From Brevibacterium sp. (lineage in GTDB: Bacteria; Actinomycetota; Actinomycetes; Actinomycetales; Brevibacteriaceae), in NCBI RefSeq assembly GCF_031179145.1, contig NZ_JAPSIB010000018.1, positions 39,814-103,813 on the forward strand: a stretch of DNA of 64,000 nt, in the 5' to 3' direction. Below the pieces are notes generated by a model, which worked only from the letters and a program-made list of their open reading frames with translations, ran no database searches and was not told the DNA's origin. Of the stretch, positions 8,644 through 16,176 are shown one piece after another (position 1 is the first letter of the stretch; each line of letters starts with the position of its first letter). The position numbers and the translations under genes are program-made.

Positions 8644-9456
8644 TCAGCGCCCTAGGACCGCGGAGAGGAACTTCTGCGTGCGGATATTATTCGGCGCAGT
8701 CATGATCTGTTCAGGTGGCCCTTGCTCGATGATGGAGCCCTCGACCATGACAGCGACCTGATTGGATACGTGGCGTGCGAACTCCATCTCATGCGTGACG
8801 ACGAGCATCGTCATATTGTCGGAGGCGAGTTTTCTCATCACCTGGAGGATCTCGGCGCCGATCTCGGGGTCGAGTCCGGAGGTCGGTTCGTCGAAGAGCA
8901 TGAGCTGCGGATCCATCGCGAGGGCGCGAGCAATGGCGATGCGCTGCTGCTGGCCCCCTGAGCACTGTGCGGGATATGCGCCGGCCTTGCTTTCGAGTCC
9001 GACTCTCTTCAGCTCTTGCATCGCCCTTTCCTCTGCCTCTGCCTTGGATCGTCGGTGCACCCGCATCTGCGGCAGGGTCACGTTCTTCAAAGCGGTGAAA
9101 TGGGGAAAGAGGTTGAATGATTGGAACACCATTCCCGTATAGTTGCGCAGGTTGCGTACGGATGCTTTCGACGGCGTACCCGTGTCGAAATCGACTGTGG
9201 CGTCTCCAATGCGCAGCCTTCCGCTGCTGGGCACCTCCAAGAGATTGAGACAGCGAATGAGGCTCGACTTGCCGGCACCCGATGGTCCGATGATCGAAAT
9301 CACTTCGCCCTTGGCGACATCGAGTGAGACGTCGTTCACTGCCTTGTGTTCGCCGAACTGTTTGGTCAGCTGCACAGCTGAAACGAATGAACCTTCCATT
9401 GCCGGGGCACCTTCTTCGAGAGCCGAGGAATTCGGGGACAGATGGGAAATGGACAT
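8644..9456 (-). CDS. ABC transporter ATP-binding protein, amino acid type (GlnQ/HisP family)
   Basis: The product is 270 aa from the ATG at 9456, which follows AAGGAGT. Walker A (GPSGAGKSS), Q-loop (VFQSFNLFPHFTALKNV), signature (CSGGQQQRIAIARAL), Walker B (LMLFDEPTSGLDPE) and H-loop (VVTHEME) are all intact, so it should be an active ATPase energising the two adjacent permeases. A non-conserved leader of ~25 residues precedes the domain; the internal Met in APAMEGSF is an alternative start. It sits between the M19 gene and the permeases on the minus strand. Confidence 0.94.
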   Translation of the reverse strand: MSISHLSPNSSALEEGAPAMEGSFVSAVQLTKQFGEHKAVNDVSLDVAKGEVISIIGPSGAGKSSLIRCLNLLEVPSSGRLRIGDATVDFDTGTPSKASVRNLRNYTGMVFQSFNLFPHFTALKNVTLPQMRVHRRSKAEAEERAMQELKRVGLESKAGAYPAQCSGGQQQRIAIARALAMDPQLMLFDEPTSGLDPEIGAEILQVMRKLASDNMTMLVVTHEMEFARHVSNQVAVMVEGSIIEQGPPEQIMTAPNNIRTQKFLSAVLGR

Positions 9457-9470
9457 GTTCCACGACTCCT

Positions 9471-10457
9471 TCAGAGTTGTTTGAACGTTCTGCGATAGAA
9501 ATTCAGCCAGTTCTCGCCCATGATCTTGGCGACTTCCTGGTCGTCGAATCCCCGTTCGCGCAGGCACCGCTCCGCGTTCGGGAATTGTGATGGATCGTCG
9601 AACCAGCCCAATCGAGGCTGCGGACCCGAATTCGTGCTGGAGCCGGCTCCGTACTGGATCTCTCTGGCCCACCGCCCCTGCCGCATCCACTCGAGATACT
9701 CCATACCACCCGTCTGATCGAAGTCGGTACCGATGCCGACATGGTCGATGCCGATGCGATCGACTGTCCAAGCGACGAGTTCAGACCACTTCTGAGATGT
9801 GGTGTAGTCACCCGCGATGTTTCTGTAGATCGACAACCCGATGACGCCCCCATTGTCCTTGAGCGCGTCGAGCACCTCGGTCGGCTTGTTCCGTGGATGC
9901 GGGGCAAGTTCCGCCGGATTGGAATGAGTGATCGCCACCGGTTCCTGCGAGTGCCTGATCGCATCCATGGTCGTCGTATTCCCGACGTGCGAGAGGTCGA
10001 TGACCATTCCGCATCTGTTCATCTCGCGCACCACGTACTTTCCGTATCTCGACAACCCGGAATCGTGCGGTTCGTAGCAGGATCCTCCGATGTCGGATTG
10101 GATGTTGTACGTCAACTGCCCAACCCGAGTGCCCATGCGGGCGAAGAGCTCGACGTATCCTAACCGTCCCTGCAGGAAAGCCACATTCTGGAATCCGAGG
10201 AGGATGGCGCATCGACCCGAATCCGCAATCCGAGTGATGTCATCGGCAGTGTAGGCAATCTCGACCAGGTCGGCGTTGTCTTCAGCCATGTGACGCCATT
10301 TGACGATTTGATCCATTGATTCGGTCGCATCTTCCCAGAACCCCACGGTGACCGTGGCGCATCCGACAGTACCCGCGGCAATCTCGTCAAGGGCAGGTCT
10401 GTGGTCGGGTTTCTCCTTTTCCAGCGGGGTGCAAAGCAGGCTGTCGACGTACAGCAT
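9471..10457 (-). CDS. M19 (membrane dipeptidase)-like protein with altered metal site
   Basis: The product is 328 aa from the ATG at 10457, preceded by AAGGA. The track ATG at 10508 overlaps the upstream stop and would add 17 residues. The M19 fold is clear: GLSRYGKYVVREMNRCGMVI, DLSHVG, ITHSNP and HVGIGTDFD. Compared with renal dipeptidase, the His and Asp of the usual DGHxD motif become YVDSLLC and the bridging Glu becomes Gln in GFQN, while the two later His and the Asp of GTDFD remain. Such proteins are a distinct M19 subgroup; from memory PvdM of pyoverdine maturation is one. It may therefore not be a peptidase. Its operon holds an ABC importer and an unknown 857-aa protein. Confidence 0.88.
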   Translation of the reverse strand: MLYVDSLLCTPLEKEKPDHRPALDEIAAGTVGCATVTVGFWEDATESMDQIVKWRHMAEDNADLVEIAYTADDITRIADSGRCAILLGFQNVAFLQGRLGYVELFARMGTRVGQLTYNIQSDIGGSCYEPHDSGLSRYGKYVVREMNRCGMVIDLSHVGNTTTMDAIRHSQEPVAITHSNPAELAPHPRNKPTEVLDALKDNGGVIGLSIYRNIAGDYTTSQKWSELVAWTVDRIGIDHVGIGTDFDQTGGMEYLEWMRQGRWAREIQYGAGSSTNSGPQPRLGWFDDPSQFPNAERCLRERGFDDQEVAKIMGENWLNFYRRTFKQL

Positions 10458-10504
10458 TGTGCGTTCCTTCGTTCGGGTGTCCGTGGACGTGGTGGGGTCT
10501 GTGG

Positions 10505-13078
10505 TCATCGCGGAGACGGTCCGTGGGCAGCGATGAATGCGGCGATGTTCTGGTTGTCGAGTTCGTCCGGGTCAGTGAGCAGGTAGAGCTCCTCGCTGGT
10601 GAACTGCTTGGTAATCCGCTCTCCGGGCCGAATGACATCGAGAACCGTTCCGCCCGTATGCTGTCGTGAGATCGGGGTGTCGACGTCAAGTCCGGCGTTG
10701 CCTCGGTAGTAGATATTCCAGAATGTTGTCGCATCGACTTCTCGGCCCGTGGCGCAGAAGTCTCCCATTGTTGCGAAGTATGAGCTCCGCAGAAGCTCGG
10801 GATCATCCCCTTTCCTCACGCGTCCGACAAACTTGTCCGGCTTCTCCTCGACGTCGAAGACGATTCCGTATCGGTACAGTTCGAGCTGGATTCCTGCGAC
10901 GGCATGGTCGGGGACGACGTTTCGGATCTCCACTCGGAGCGGTTCGGAGTCGGCGTGGGCTCCGATGAGATTGACGAGGACGTGCCCGGTGACAAGGAGG
11001 CTCTGGCCGAGGTTGTCGATGACAAGGACATCGTGCTCGAATCTGTGGGTGGGAGCCTGCCAGGCTTCCGCCTTTCCGGTCTTGGGATCGAGTGATTCGA
11101 TGAGCAAGTCGCCGAATGTCGTGGCAGCCTCGATATTGGCCGTCATGGCTGTGACGACGAACTCCCGAGCCCCATGCCATGACCCTTGCGGGACATTGAG
11201 CGCTTGGAAGGCTCGACCGGCCATCAGTCGGATCTCTCGATACTTCATCGCGATCGTGTCAGTCGCATGTCCTGACGGCGGGGTGATAGGTGTCTGCACC
11301 GGAGTGAGGACGACCTTGACCTTCGACTGATCCGATGGCCGGACCTCGGGAGCCTCCAGTTGGGCTCGAGGTCGTCGAGTGGGAACGTTCGGCTTCTCGT
11401 ACGACCACCACCATGTCGAATCGTCCGCCCCTGCGATCTCATCGCGATACGGAGCCGATTCGAAGATCAATCCACGAACGTCTCTGCCCATATGATCCTC
11501 GGTGCGATCGAGACCGTGGATGAACGAATTGACGAACCGGATCACCCACACAGGAACGAAGTCGATGTCGTGTGGATCGGCGTGAGCGGTGGCGAATGGT
11601 TTGTCCTGGAGAGACAGCACGAGTCGCGCGATGTACTCAAGTTCAGGGTGCTCTGTCAGCAATTCACCGAGAAATATGAGATCGGTGCCTTCGATCGCGG
11701 ACTGCAGTGCCCGAATCTGCATTGGGTAGCTCTGAATGAGCTCGTGGGCTTCCGGCACCTCTTCGCGTGGCCCCGACCGCGGTTCCTCGGCAGCTCGCGA
11801 CTGATACCACACCCGGTCCCTGAACTCATCGTCATTGAGCGGCAGTTCGAGTGCCCATCGGTAGTCAGTGTTGATGATGTCAGCGATCGTCGACACGCGG
11901 GTAGTCGGATCGAGATCGAGGTGTTCTTCGAAGTTCAGCCGCTCCTCTGCAACCTTGTCGCAGTAGTCAGGGACCAGTTCCATGAGAAGAGCATTGAACG
12001 AGTGCAATGCCTCCTTGCTCACCTGATTCATCGACTCCCGATGAATGGTGCCGAGAACAGTCCGTCCGGGTGATGGAACGACTTCGCCTCGAGCGGCAGC
12101 TCGAACCTTCGCTCTGATCCGCCGCAAGTCGGCGACGATCTCCATGTTGCTGGTGAAGAATCGATACGAGGTTGGAAGGAACGACCGATAGGTGATGGTG
12201 CGATTCAGGTGCCGTTCCAAAGCGGCGAATTCTGAAGGGCCGATCTCATCGTTGGTGAGCACATGTCCGATGACCTCGAGGTAGGCGGCAATGTAGGAGT
12301 GGACCAGAACGGGACGATTGTAGAAGAGCATCGCCAGGCCCAGAGCTGAACCGTTTCCGACTCCGATGAGACGCTTGACCGATTGGTCGAGGCGGACAGC
12401 CGTTTCCGGTGCGTCCAGTCGGGCAAGCTCTTCGACGAGGTCGACCGAGAGCTCTCGCATGAGATAGGCGGAGAGCATCTGAGCATGGTAGGAGGTCTTG
12501 AGCGGGTGCCCTGGGCGGATCCCGGCGAACGGCATCGTGCCGAACGTGCCGTTGCCGTCGAGACCGGTATTGCGCATGACGTAACCGACATTGCGGAGAT
12601 CCTTGGTGTCCGGCTGTTCACCACTGGCGAGAGCTTGTCGAACCGACCTGAATATCCTCAGGCTTTGATTGGACCGGAACCAGACCAGAGTATTGCTTGT
12701 GGCTCGCCCTTCATAGAGCCGCGGAATCTCCTCCTTGGTGATGCGCACCTCTTCAGCGGTGGCCACTCCGTCGAGAAGAGCTCCGGTCATGTCCCAGCTG
12801 GTGCCGATGATTCGACCGGTGCGGTTCTCATGCGAGGGTTCCTGCATGAATGCGAGGAAGGTGAGTGCGCCCTCGGGTGTGGTGATGGAATAGCGAGCTT
12901 CGCCATTTCCTCGAGCGTCGACTGCGAAGATCTCTCTCTCGATGCGCCACTTCTCTCGGATCATCTTTGCGATGAAGCTCCGTGAAGCGGAGAGTCGATT
13001 CGGCTGCATGGCGCCGAGGTTCCGGGGGTCCATCACGAAATGCGGATCGTCGAATGTCCCGACTTGGTTCTGTGCCAC
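10505..13078 (-). CDS. uncharacterised 857-aa protein, probable two-domain fusion, first gene of the M19/ABC operon
   Basis: The protein starts at a GTG after GAAGGGCAG and has no signal peptide or membrane segment. Residues ~30-420 contain recurring motif-like stretches (KWRIEREIFAVD, IIGTSWDMTGALLDG, LRNVGYVMRNTGLDGNGTFG, RLIGVGNGSALGLAM). I recall similar stretches in uncharacterised proteobacterial proteins, but cannot verify this. A Pro-rich linker near residue 575-600 (TPVQTPITPPSG) leads to a second domain (YREIRLMAGRAFQALNVPQG ...) that reminds me of DUF3726. No catalytic motif of a known enzyme class is evident. Overlap with or close spacing to the M19 gene and the ABC genes argues for a shared catabolic or processing role. 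Function unknown. Confidence 0.85.
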   Translation of the reverse strand: MAQNQVGTFDDPHFVMDPRNLGAMQPNRLSASRSFIAKMIREKWRIEREIFAVDARGNGEARYSITTPEGALTFLAFMQEPSHENRTGRIIGTSWDMTGALLDGVATAEEVRITKEEIPRLYEGRATSNTLVWFRSNQSLRIFRSVRQALASGEQPDTKDLRNVGYVMRNTGLDGNGTFGTMPFAGIRPGHPLKTSYHAQMLSAYLMRELSVDLVEELARLDAPETAVRLDQSVKRLIGVGNGSALGLAMLFYNRPVLVHSYIAAYLEVIGHVLTNDEIGPSEFAALERHLNRTITYRSFLPTSYRFFTSNMEIVADLRRIRAKVRAAARGEVVPSPGRTVLGTIHRESMNQVSKEALHSFNALLMELVPDYCDKVAEERLNFEEHLDLDPTTRVSTIADIINTDYRWALELPLNDDEFRDRVWYQSRAAEEPRSGPREEVPEAHELIQSYPMQIRALQSAIEGTDLIFLGELLTEHPELEYIARLVLSLQDKPFATAHADPHDIDFVPVWVIRFVNSFIHGLDRTEDHMGRDVRGLIFESAPYRDEIAGADDSTWWWSYEKPNVPTRRPRAQLEAPEVRPSDQSKVKVVLTPVQTPITPPSGHATDTIAMKYREIRLMAGRAFQALNVPQGSWHGAREFVVTAMTANIEAATTFGDLLIESLDPKTGKAEAWQAPTHRFEHDVLVIDNLGQSLLVTGHVLVNLIGAHADSEPLRVEIRNVVPDHAVAGIQLELYRYGIVFDVEEKPDKFVGRVRKGDDPELLRSSYFATMGDFCATGREVDATTFWNIYYRGNAGLDVDTPISRQHTGGTVLDVIRPGERITKQFTSEELYLLTDPDELDNQNIAAFIAAHGPSPR

Positions 13079-13097
13079 TCTGCACTGCCCTTCAACC

Positions 13098-13143
13098 GTA
13101 CGTCAATTTATATTTGACGCTCATCTAGTGTCTGTTGACGTAC
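13098..13143 (-). promoter_or_regulatory. operator/promoter region with repeated TTGACG boxes
   Basis: Upstream of the 857-aa gene lies an AT-rich patch holding a perfect inverted repeat CGTCAA-N7-TTGACG (13101-13119). A third TTGACG box (13135-13140) forms a larger perfect repeat, GTACGTCAA...TTGACGTAC, with the first. The minus strand offers TATAAA as a possible -10 within the inner repeat. This suits binding of a dimeric or tetrameric repressor such as the IclR protein at the operon end. It is the only strong candidate promoter for the seven-gene block. Confidence 0.6.
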
Positions 13144-13296
13144 TTTTGAGATTAGCAAAGTCGACAATGCTCGAACAAGGGGAATTCAGATATTTCTTCA
13201 GCCGACTCGAAGGGGCTCAGAATCATTCGAGCCAGCACTCGCAACGACCATCAGCACCGGTCGCTTCGAATGGAGCCGTGAGCAGACGCAGACGAA

Positions 13297-13330
13297 CTGA
13301 GGCCGCACCTGAGATCAGGTGCGGCCTCAG
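13297..13330 (-). terminator. strong hairpin terminator after the M20 gene
   Basis: Perfect 16-bp arms CTGAGGCCGCACCTGA and TCAGGTGCGGCCTCAG are separated by only 2 nt, so the folded form would have a ~14-bp stem and a small loop. It starts 25 bp beyond the stop of the M20 gene. On the minus strand a weak pyrimidine-rich stretch (TTCGTCTGCGTCTGCT) follows. It insulates the M20 gene from the 857-aa operon. Confidence 0.7.
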
Positions 13331-13354
13331 CAGAGGAACCCAGCGCGGGTCAGC

Positions 13355-14590
13355 TCACGCGCGGAACTCGACCTGGGTGGCTCCCTTGGGACGCGCAGCC
13401 TTGAGCTCCTGGTATTTCGCACGCAGCTCAGGGGTGGCGGCGATGTCGATGACCGTGGCGGCCATCGTCTTGGCTCCGTCGATGACGGCGGCGTCGGCGG
13501 CCGGGGTGATCGCTGCGGCGGTGAATGCAGGATTGTGGGCGGGAGCCGACTCACCGATGAACGTCATCATCGGGTGGATCGAGGGCACCACTTGGGACAC
13601 ATTGCCCATGTCCGTGGAGCCGCCGCCCAGACCTGTCGAGGAATCAACGGTGCGACCGGTCAGGGGCAAGTTCGCATCCCACAGATCGGCGAGGGTCTCG
13701 TCGTGGTCGATCGGCGCATAGGCGTACTCCGTCGATTCCCATTCCCACCGGCAGCCGGTGGCGATCGCGGCTCCTTCGAAGCATTTGAGAACCCGCTGCT
13801 TCGTCTCCCGCCAGACGTCGAGGTCGAAGGCCCGGACTTCGACCTGGACCGTCGTGTGCTCGGGGATGATGTTCGTCGCCTGCCCGCCTTCGGAGATGAA
13901 GGCGTTGAGATTGACCTCCTTGGGCAGATGCTGGCGCAGCATCGCAATCGCATTCAGGGCCAGCACTGCGGCGTTGCTCGCATTGATACCCTGCTCCGGC
14001 ATGCCGGCCGCATGCGCCGTCTTTCCTGTGTAGTCCACCTTGAACCGGTCGACCGCAGTCGCATTCATCGACCGGGCACCGTGACTGTCGGCCGTCATCT
14101 CCGGCGTCTCGGTCATCCCGTGGATCATCAGGGAGATGTCCGCATCCTCCCACGCACCCGCTTCGAGCATCGCCACCTTGCCGCCGCCGTGCTCCTCGGC
14201 GGGAGTGCCGAGCAGCTTCACGGTCAACCCCAGCTCATCGGCCACCTCGGCGAGCGCCAGGGCAGCGCCGACCCCAGCGGAGGCGATGACGTTGTGACCA
14301 CATCCGTGACCGATCCCGGGCAGGGCATCGTACTCCGCACAGATCGCGACGACGAAGTCGCCGCTGCCGCGAACGGCTTCGATCGCCGTCTCCACACCGT
14401 AGACCCCTGTCCTGGTGTCGAACCCGGCGGCCGACATGGTCTCTGCGATGAGCTTCGCCGATTCGAACTCCTCCCAGGACAGCTCCGGGTGCGCGTGAAT
14501 CGTGTGGCTGAGGGTGAGCAGCAGTTCACGCAGGGAATCGACCTTGGCACTGGTGCGATTCTTCGCTTCGGCAATCGACGGCATCGTCAT
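13355..14590 (-). CDS. M20-family amidohydrolase/aminoacylase (AbgB/HipO-like)
   Basis: The product is 411 aa from the ATG at 14590, which follows GAGGAGT; the track adds 58 unsupported residues. M20 hallmarks are present: AEYDALPGIGHGCGHNVIA (His and Asp metal ligands), the GTPAEEHGGGK Glu pair, a dimerisation domain with YTGKTAHAAGMPEQGINA, and a C-terminal metal-site segment STGLGGGSTDMGNVS ... HNPAF. The family hydrolyses N-acyl amino acids, aminobenzoyl-glutamate or hippurate in the cytoplasm. It is monocistronic, divergent from the glycerate kinase operon, and ends at a strong hairpin. Substrate unknown. Confidence 0.92.
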   Translation of the reverse strand: MTMPSIAEAKNRTSAKVDSLRELLLTLSHTIHAHPELSWEEFESAKLIAETMSAAGFDTRTGVYGVETAIEAVRGSGDFVVAICAEYDALPGIGHGCGHNVIASAGVGAALALAEVADELGLTVKLLGTPAEEHGGGKVAMLEAGAWEDADISLMIHGMTETPEMTADSHGARSMNATAVDRFKVDYTGKTAHAAGMPEQGINASNAAVLALNAIAMLRQHLPKEVNLNAFISEGGQATNIIPEHTTVQVEVRAFDLDVWRETKQRVLKCFEGAAIATGCRWEWESTEYAYAPIDHDETLADLWDANLPLTGRTVDSSTGLGGGSTDMGNVSQVVPSIHPMMTFIGESAPAHNPAFTAAAITPAADAAVIDGAKTMAATVIDIAATPELRAKYQELKAARPKGATQVEFRA

Positions 14591-14931
14591 ATCCACTCCT
14601 CGTTTCGACAGGGCTCTCAGCGTCAATACTGCGCGATTCGCGGTTCGTCCGCTGACAGAATCCGATATCTGAATCCTACGCACACGACTGTTCGTCCGGT
14701 GCGTGCCCGGTGGTGGCTCGGCCATGATCAGAGCGCCGGAAACACTCATCGCGAACGAAGGCACGGACCGGTGGACCTATTCGAACACCTGAAGCCGGTT
14801 CACCTGTTGTTCACATGAGAAAGTCCTTATAAACAGGCGATCGACGCCACAACTATGCCAAGCTCACATTCGAACACCGCGACAATCGGCCGTGGTCGGA
14901 TTCCCGCCACTCGAACCGGAAGAGGACACCA
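14591..14931. promoter_or_regulatory. 341-bp divergent intergenic region (M20 gene / glycerate kinase operon)
   Basis: No gene is supported here. It contains an 11-bp direct repeat ATTCGAACACC at 14779-14789 and 14868-14878, a pair of GTTCAC boxes near 14799-14815 (GGTTCACCTGTTGTTCACATG) and a TTATAAA stretch at 14827-14833 that could be a -10 element for the plus-strand operon. The TGTTCA-type boxes resemble sequences ahead of the gntP gene at 19.1 kb, which suggests shared control, perhaps by the DeoR regulator at 23.2 kb. Confidence 0.45.
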
Positions 14932-16176
14932 ATGACGATGCTCGTCCCGCACCGAATTCTCATCGCCCCCAGTGGGTTCAAGGAGAGCCTGGACACCGTC
15001 GAAGTCGCCAGTGCCATCGCCGAGGGCATCCGCTGTGCCCTGCCCGCCGCGCACATCGACACCGTCCCCCTCGTCGACGGCGGCGAGGGCTCAGCCGCCG
15101 CACTGGCCCACGCCACCGGGGGCCGCATCGTCGACGCCTTCGTCACCGGACCCGTCGGCTCACTGGTGCCCAGCCACTTCGCCCTCCTCGGTGGGGCGGG
15201 CACAGGCACCGCCGTGGTCGAGATGGCCGCTGCAGCCGGACTCGCCCTCGTCCCCCGCGATCTCCGCGATCCCGGCGCCACGACGACCTACGGCGTCGGC
15301 GAGCTCATCCGCGCGGCCCTCGACGCCGGCGCTCAGCGGATCCTCGTCGGCTGCGGTGACTCGGGCACCTGCGATGGAGGGCTCGGGGCGCTGCAGGCGC
15401 TCGGCGCCCATGCCCGCGACGAACTCGGCGCCGAAGTCGGCTTCGGCGGCAACGCACTGGCCGACGTCCGCACTCTCGACCTGTCCGGACTCGACCCCCG
15501 CCTCGATGAGGTCGACGTCTTCGTCGCCTGCAACCCCTACAACGTTCTCCTCGGCGAGAAAGGCGTGGCCCGAGTCTTCGGCCCGCAGAAGGGCGCCACC
15601 CCCGACCAGGTCGAACACCTCGCGCTCGGTCTCGAGAACTGGGCGGCCATCCTCGAGCGCTCCGGCGTTCAGGACGAGGGATACGACTACGGACACGGCA
15701 TCGGCACCGGCGCCTCGGGCGGACTGGGCGCCGGACTGGCCGGCGGCATCGGGGCCACCCTGCTGCCGCGCTTCGAGGTCATGCTCAGTCACGTCGACCT
15801 CGACGGGCTCATCGCCGCTGCCGACCTCGTCATCACCGCCGAGGGCGCCGTCGACTTCCAGACTCCCAAGGGCAAGATCCCCGCCGAGGTGGCCCGCCGT
15901 GCCAAACTCCACGGCAAGCCGGTCTTCGCGCTGGCCGGCAGCATCGGCGGCGGTGCCAGGGACGTCCACAACGTCGGCATCGACGCCTTCTCCTCGATCC
16001 TGTCCGTTCCGATGCCGCTGGAGGAGGCGATCTCCGCCGGGAGCGAACTCCTCGCCGCAGCGGCCGAACAGGCGATGCGCCTGATCATGGTCGGCTGTTC
16101 GATCGGCTCACGGATGTCTTCGCCGTCGCCGCTCGTCCCCGGCCTTGTCGCACCTCGGCTCCTGGAACGCATATGA
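14932..16176 (+). CDS. glycerate kinase (GlxK/GarK family)
   Basis: This 414-aa cytoplasmic enzyme phosphorylates D-glycerate to 2- or 3-phosphoglycerate. Family motifs are PSGFKESLD at the N-terminus, VDGGEGS, GCGDSGTCDGGLGALQALG (variant of the usual GGSATNDGG), GPQKGA and TAEGAVDFQT...GK. The start is ATG 14932 after GGAAGAGG; ATG 14938 is equally possible. The last ~30 residues (MVGCSIGSRMSSPSPL...) do not resemble the usual family C-terminus and look like a lineage-specific tail. The stop overlaps the ATG of the SLC13 transporter, so substrate uptake and phosphorylation are co-expressed. Confidence 0.93.
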   Translation: MTMLVPHRILIAPSGFKESLDTVEVASAIAEGIRCALPAAHIDTVPLVDGGEGSAAALAHATGGRIVDAFVTGPVGSLVPSHFALLGGAGTGTAVVEMAAAAGLALVPRDLRDPGATTTYGVGELIRAALDAGAQRILVGCGDSGTCDGGLGALQALGAHARDELGAEVGFGGNALADVRTLDLSGLDPRLDEVDVFVACNPYNVLLGEKGVARVFGPQKGATPDQVEHLALGLENWAAILERSGVQDEGYDYGHGIGTGASGGLGAGLAGGIGATLLPRFEVMLSHVDLDGLIAAADLVITAEGAVDFQTPKGKIPAEVARRAKLHGKPVFALAGSIGGGARDVHNVGIDAFSSILSVPMPLEEAISAGSELLAAAAEQAMRLIMVGCSIGSRMSSPSPLVPGLVAPRLLERI

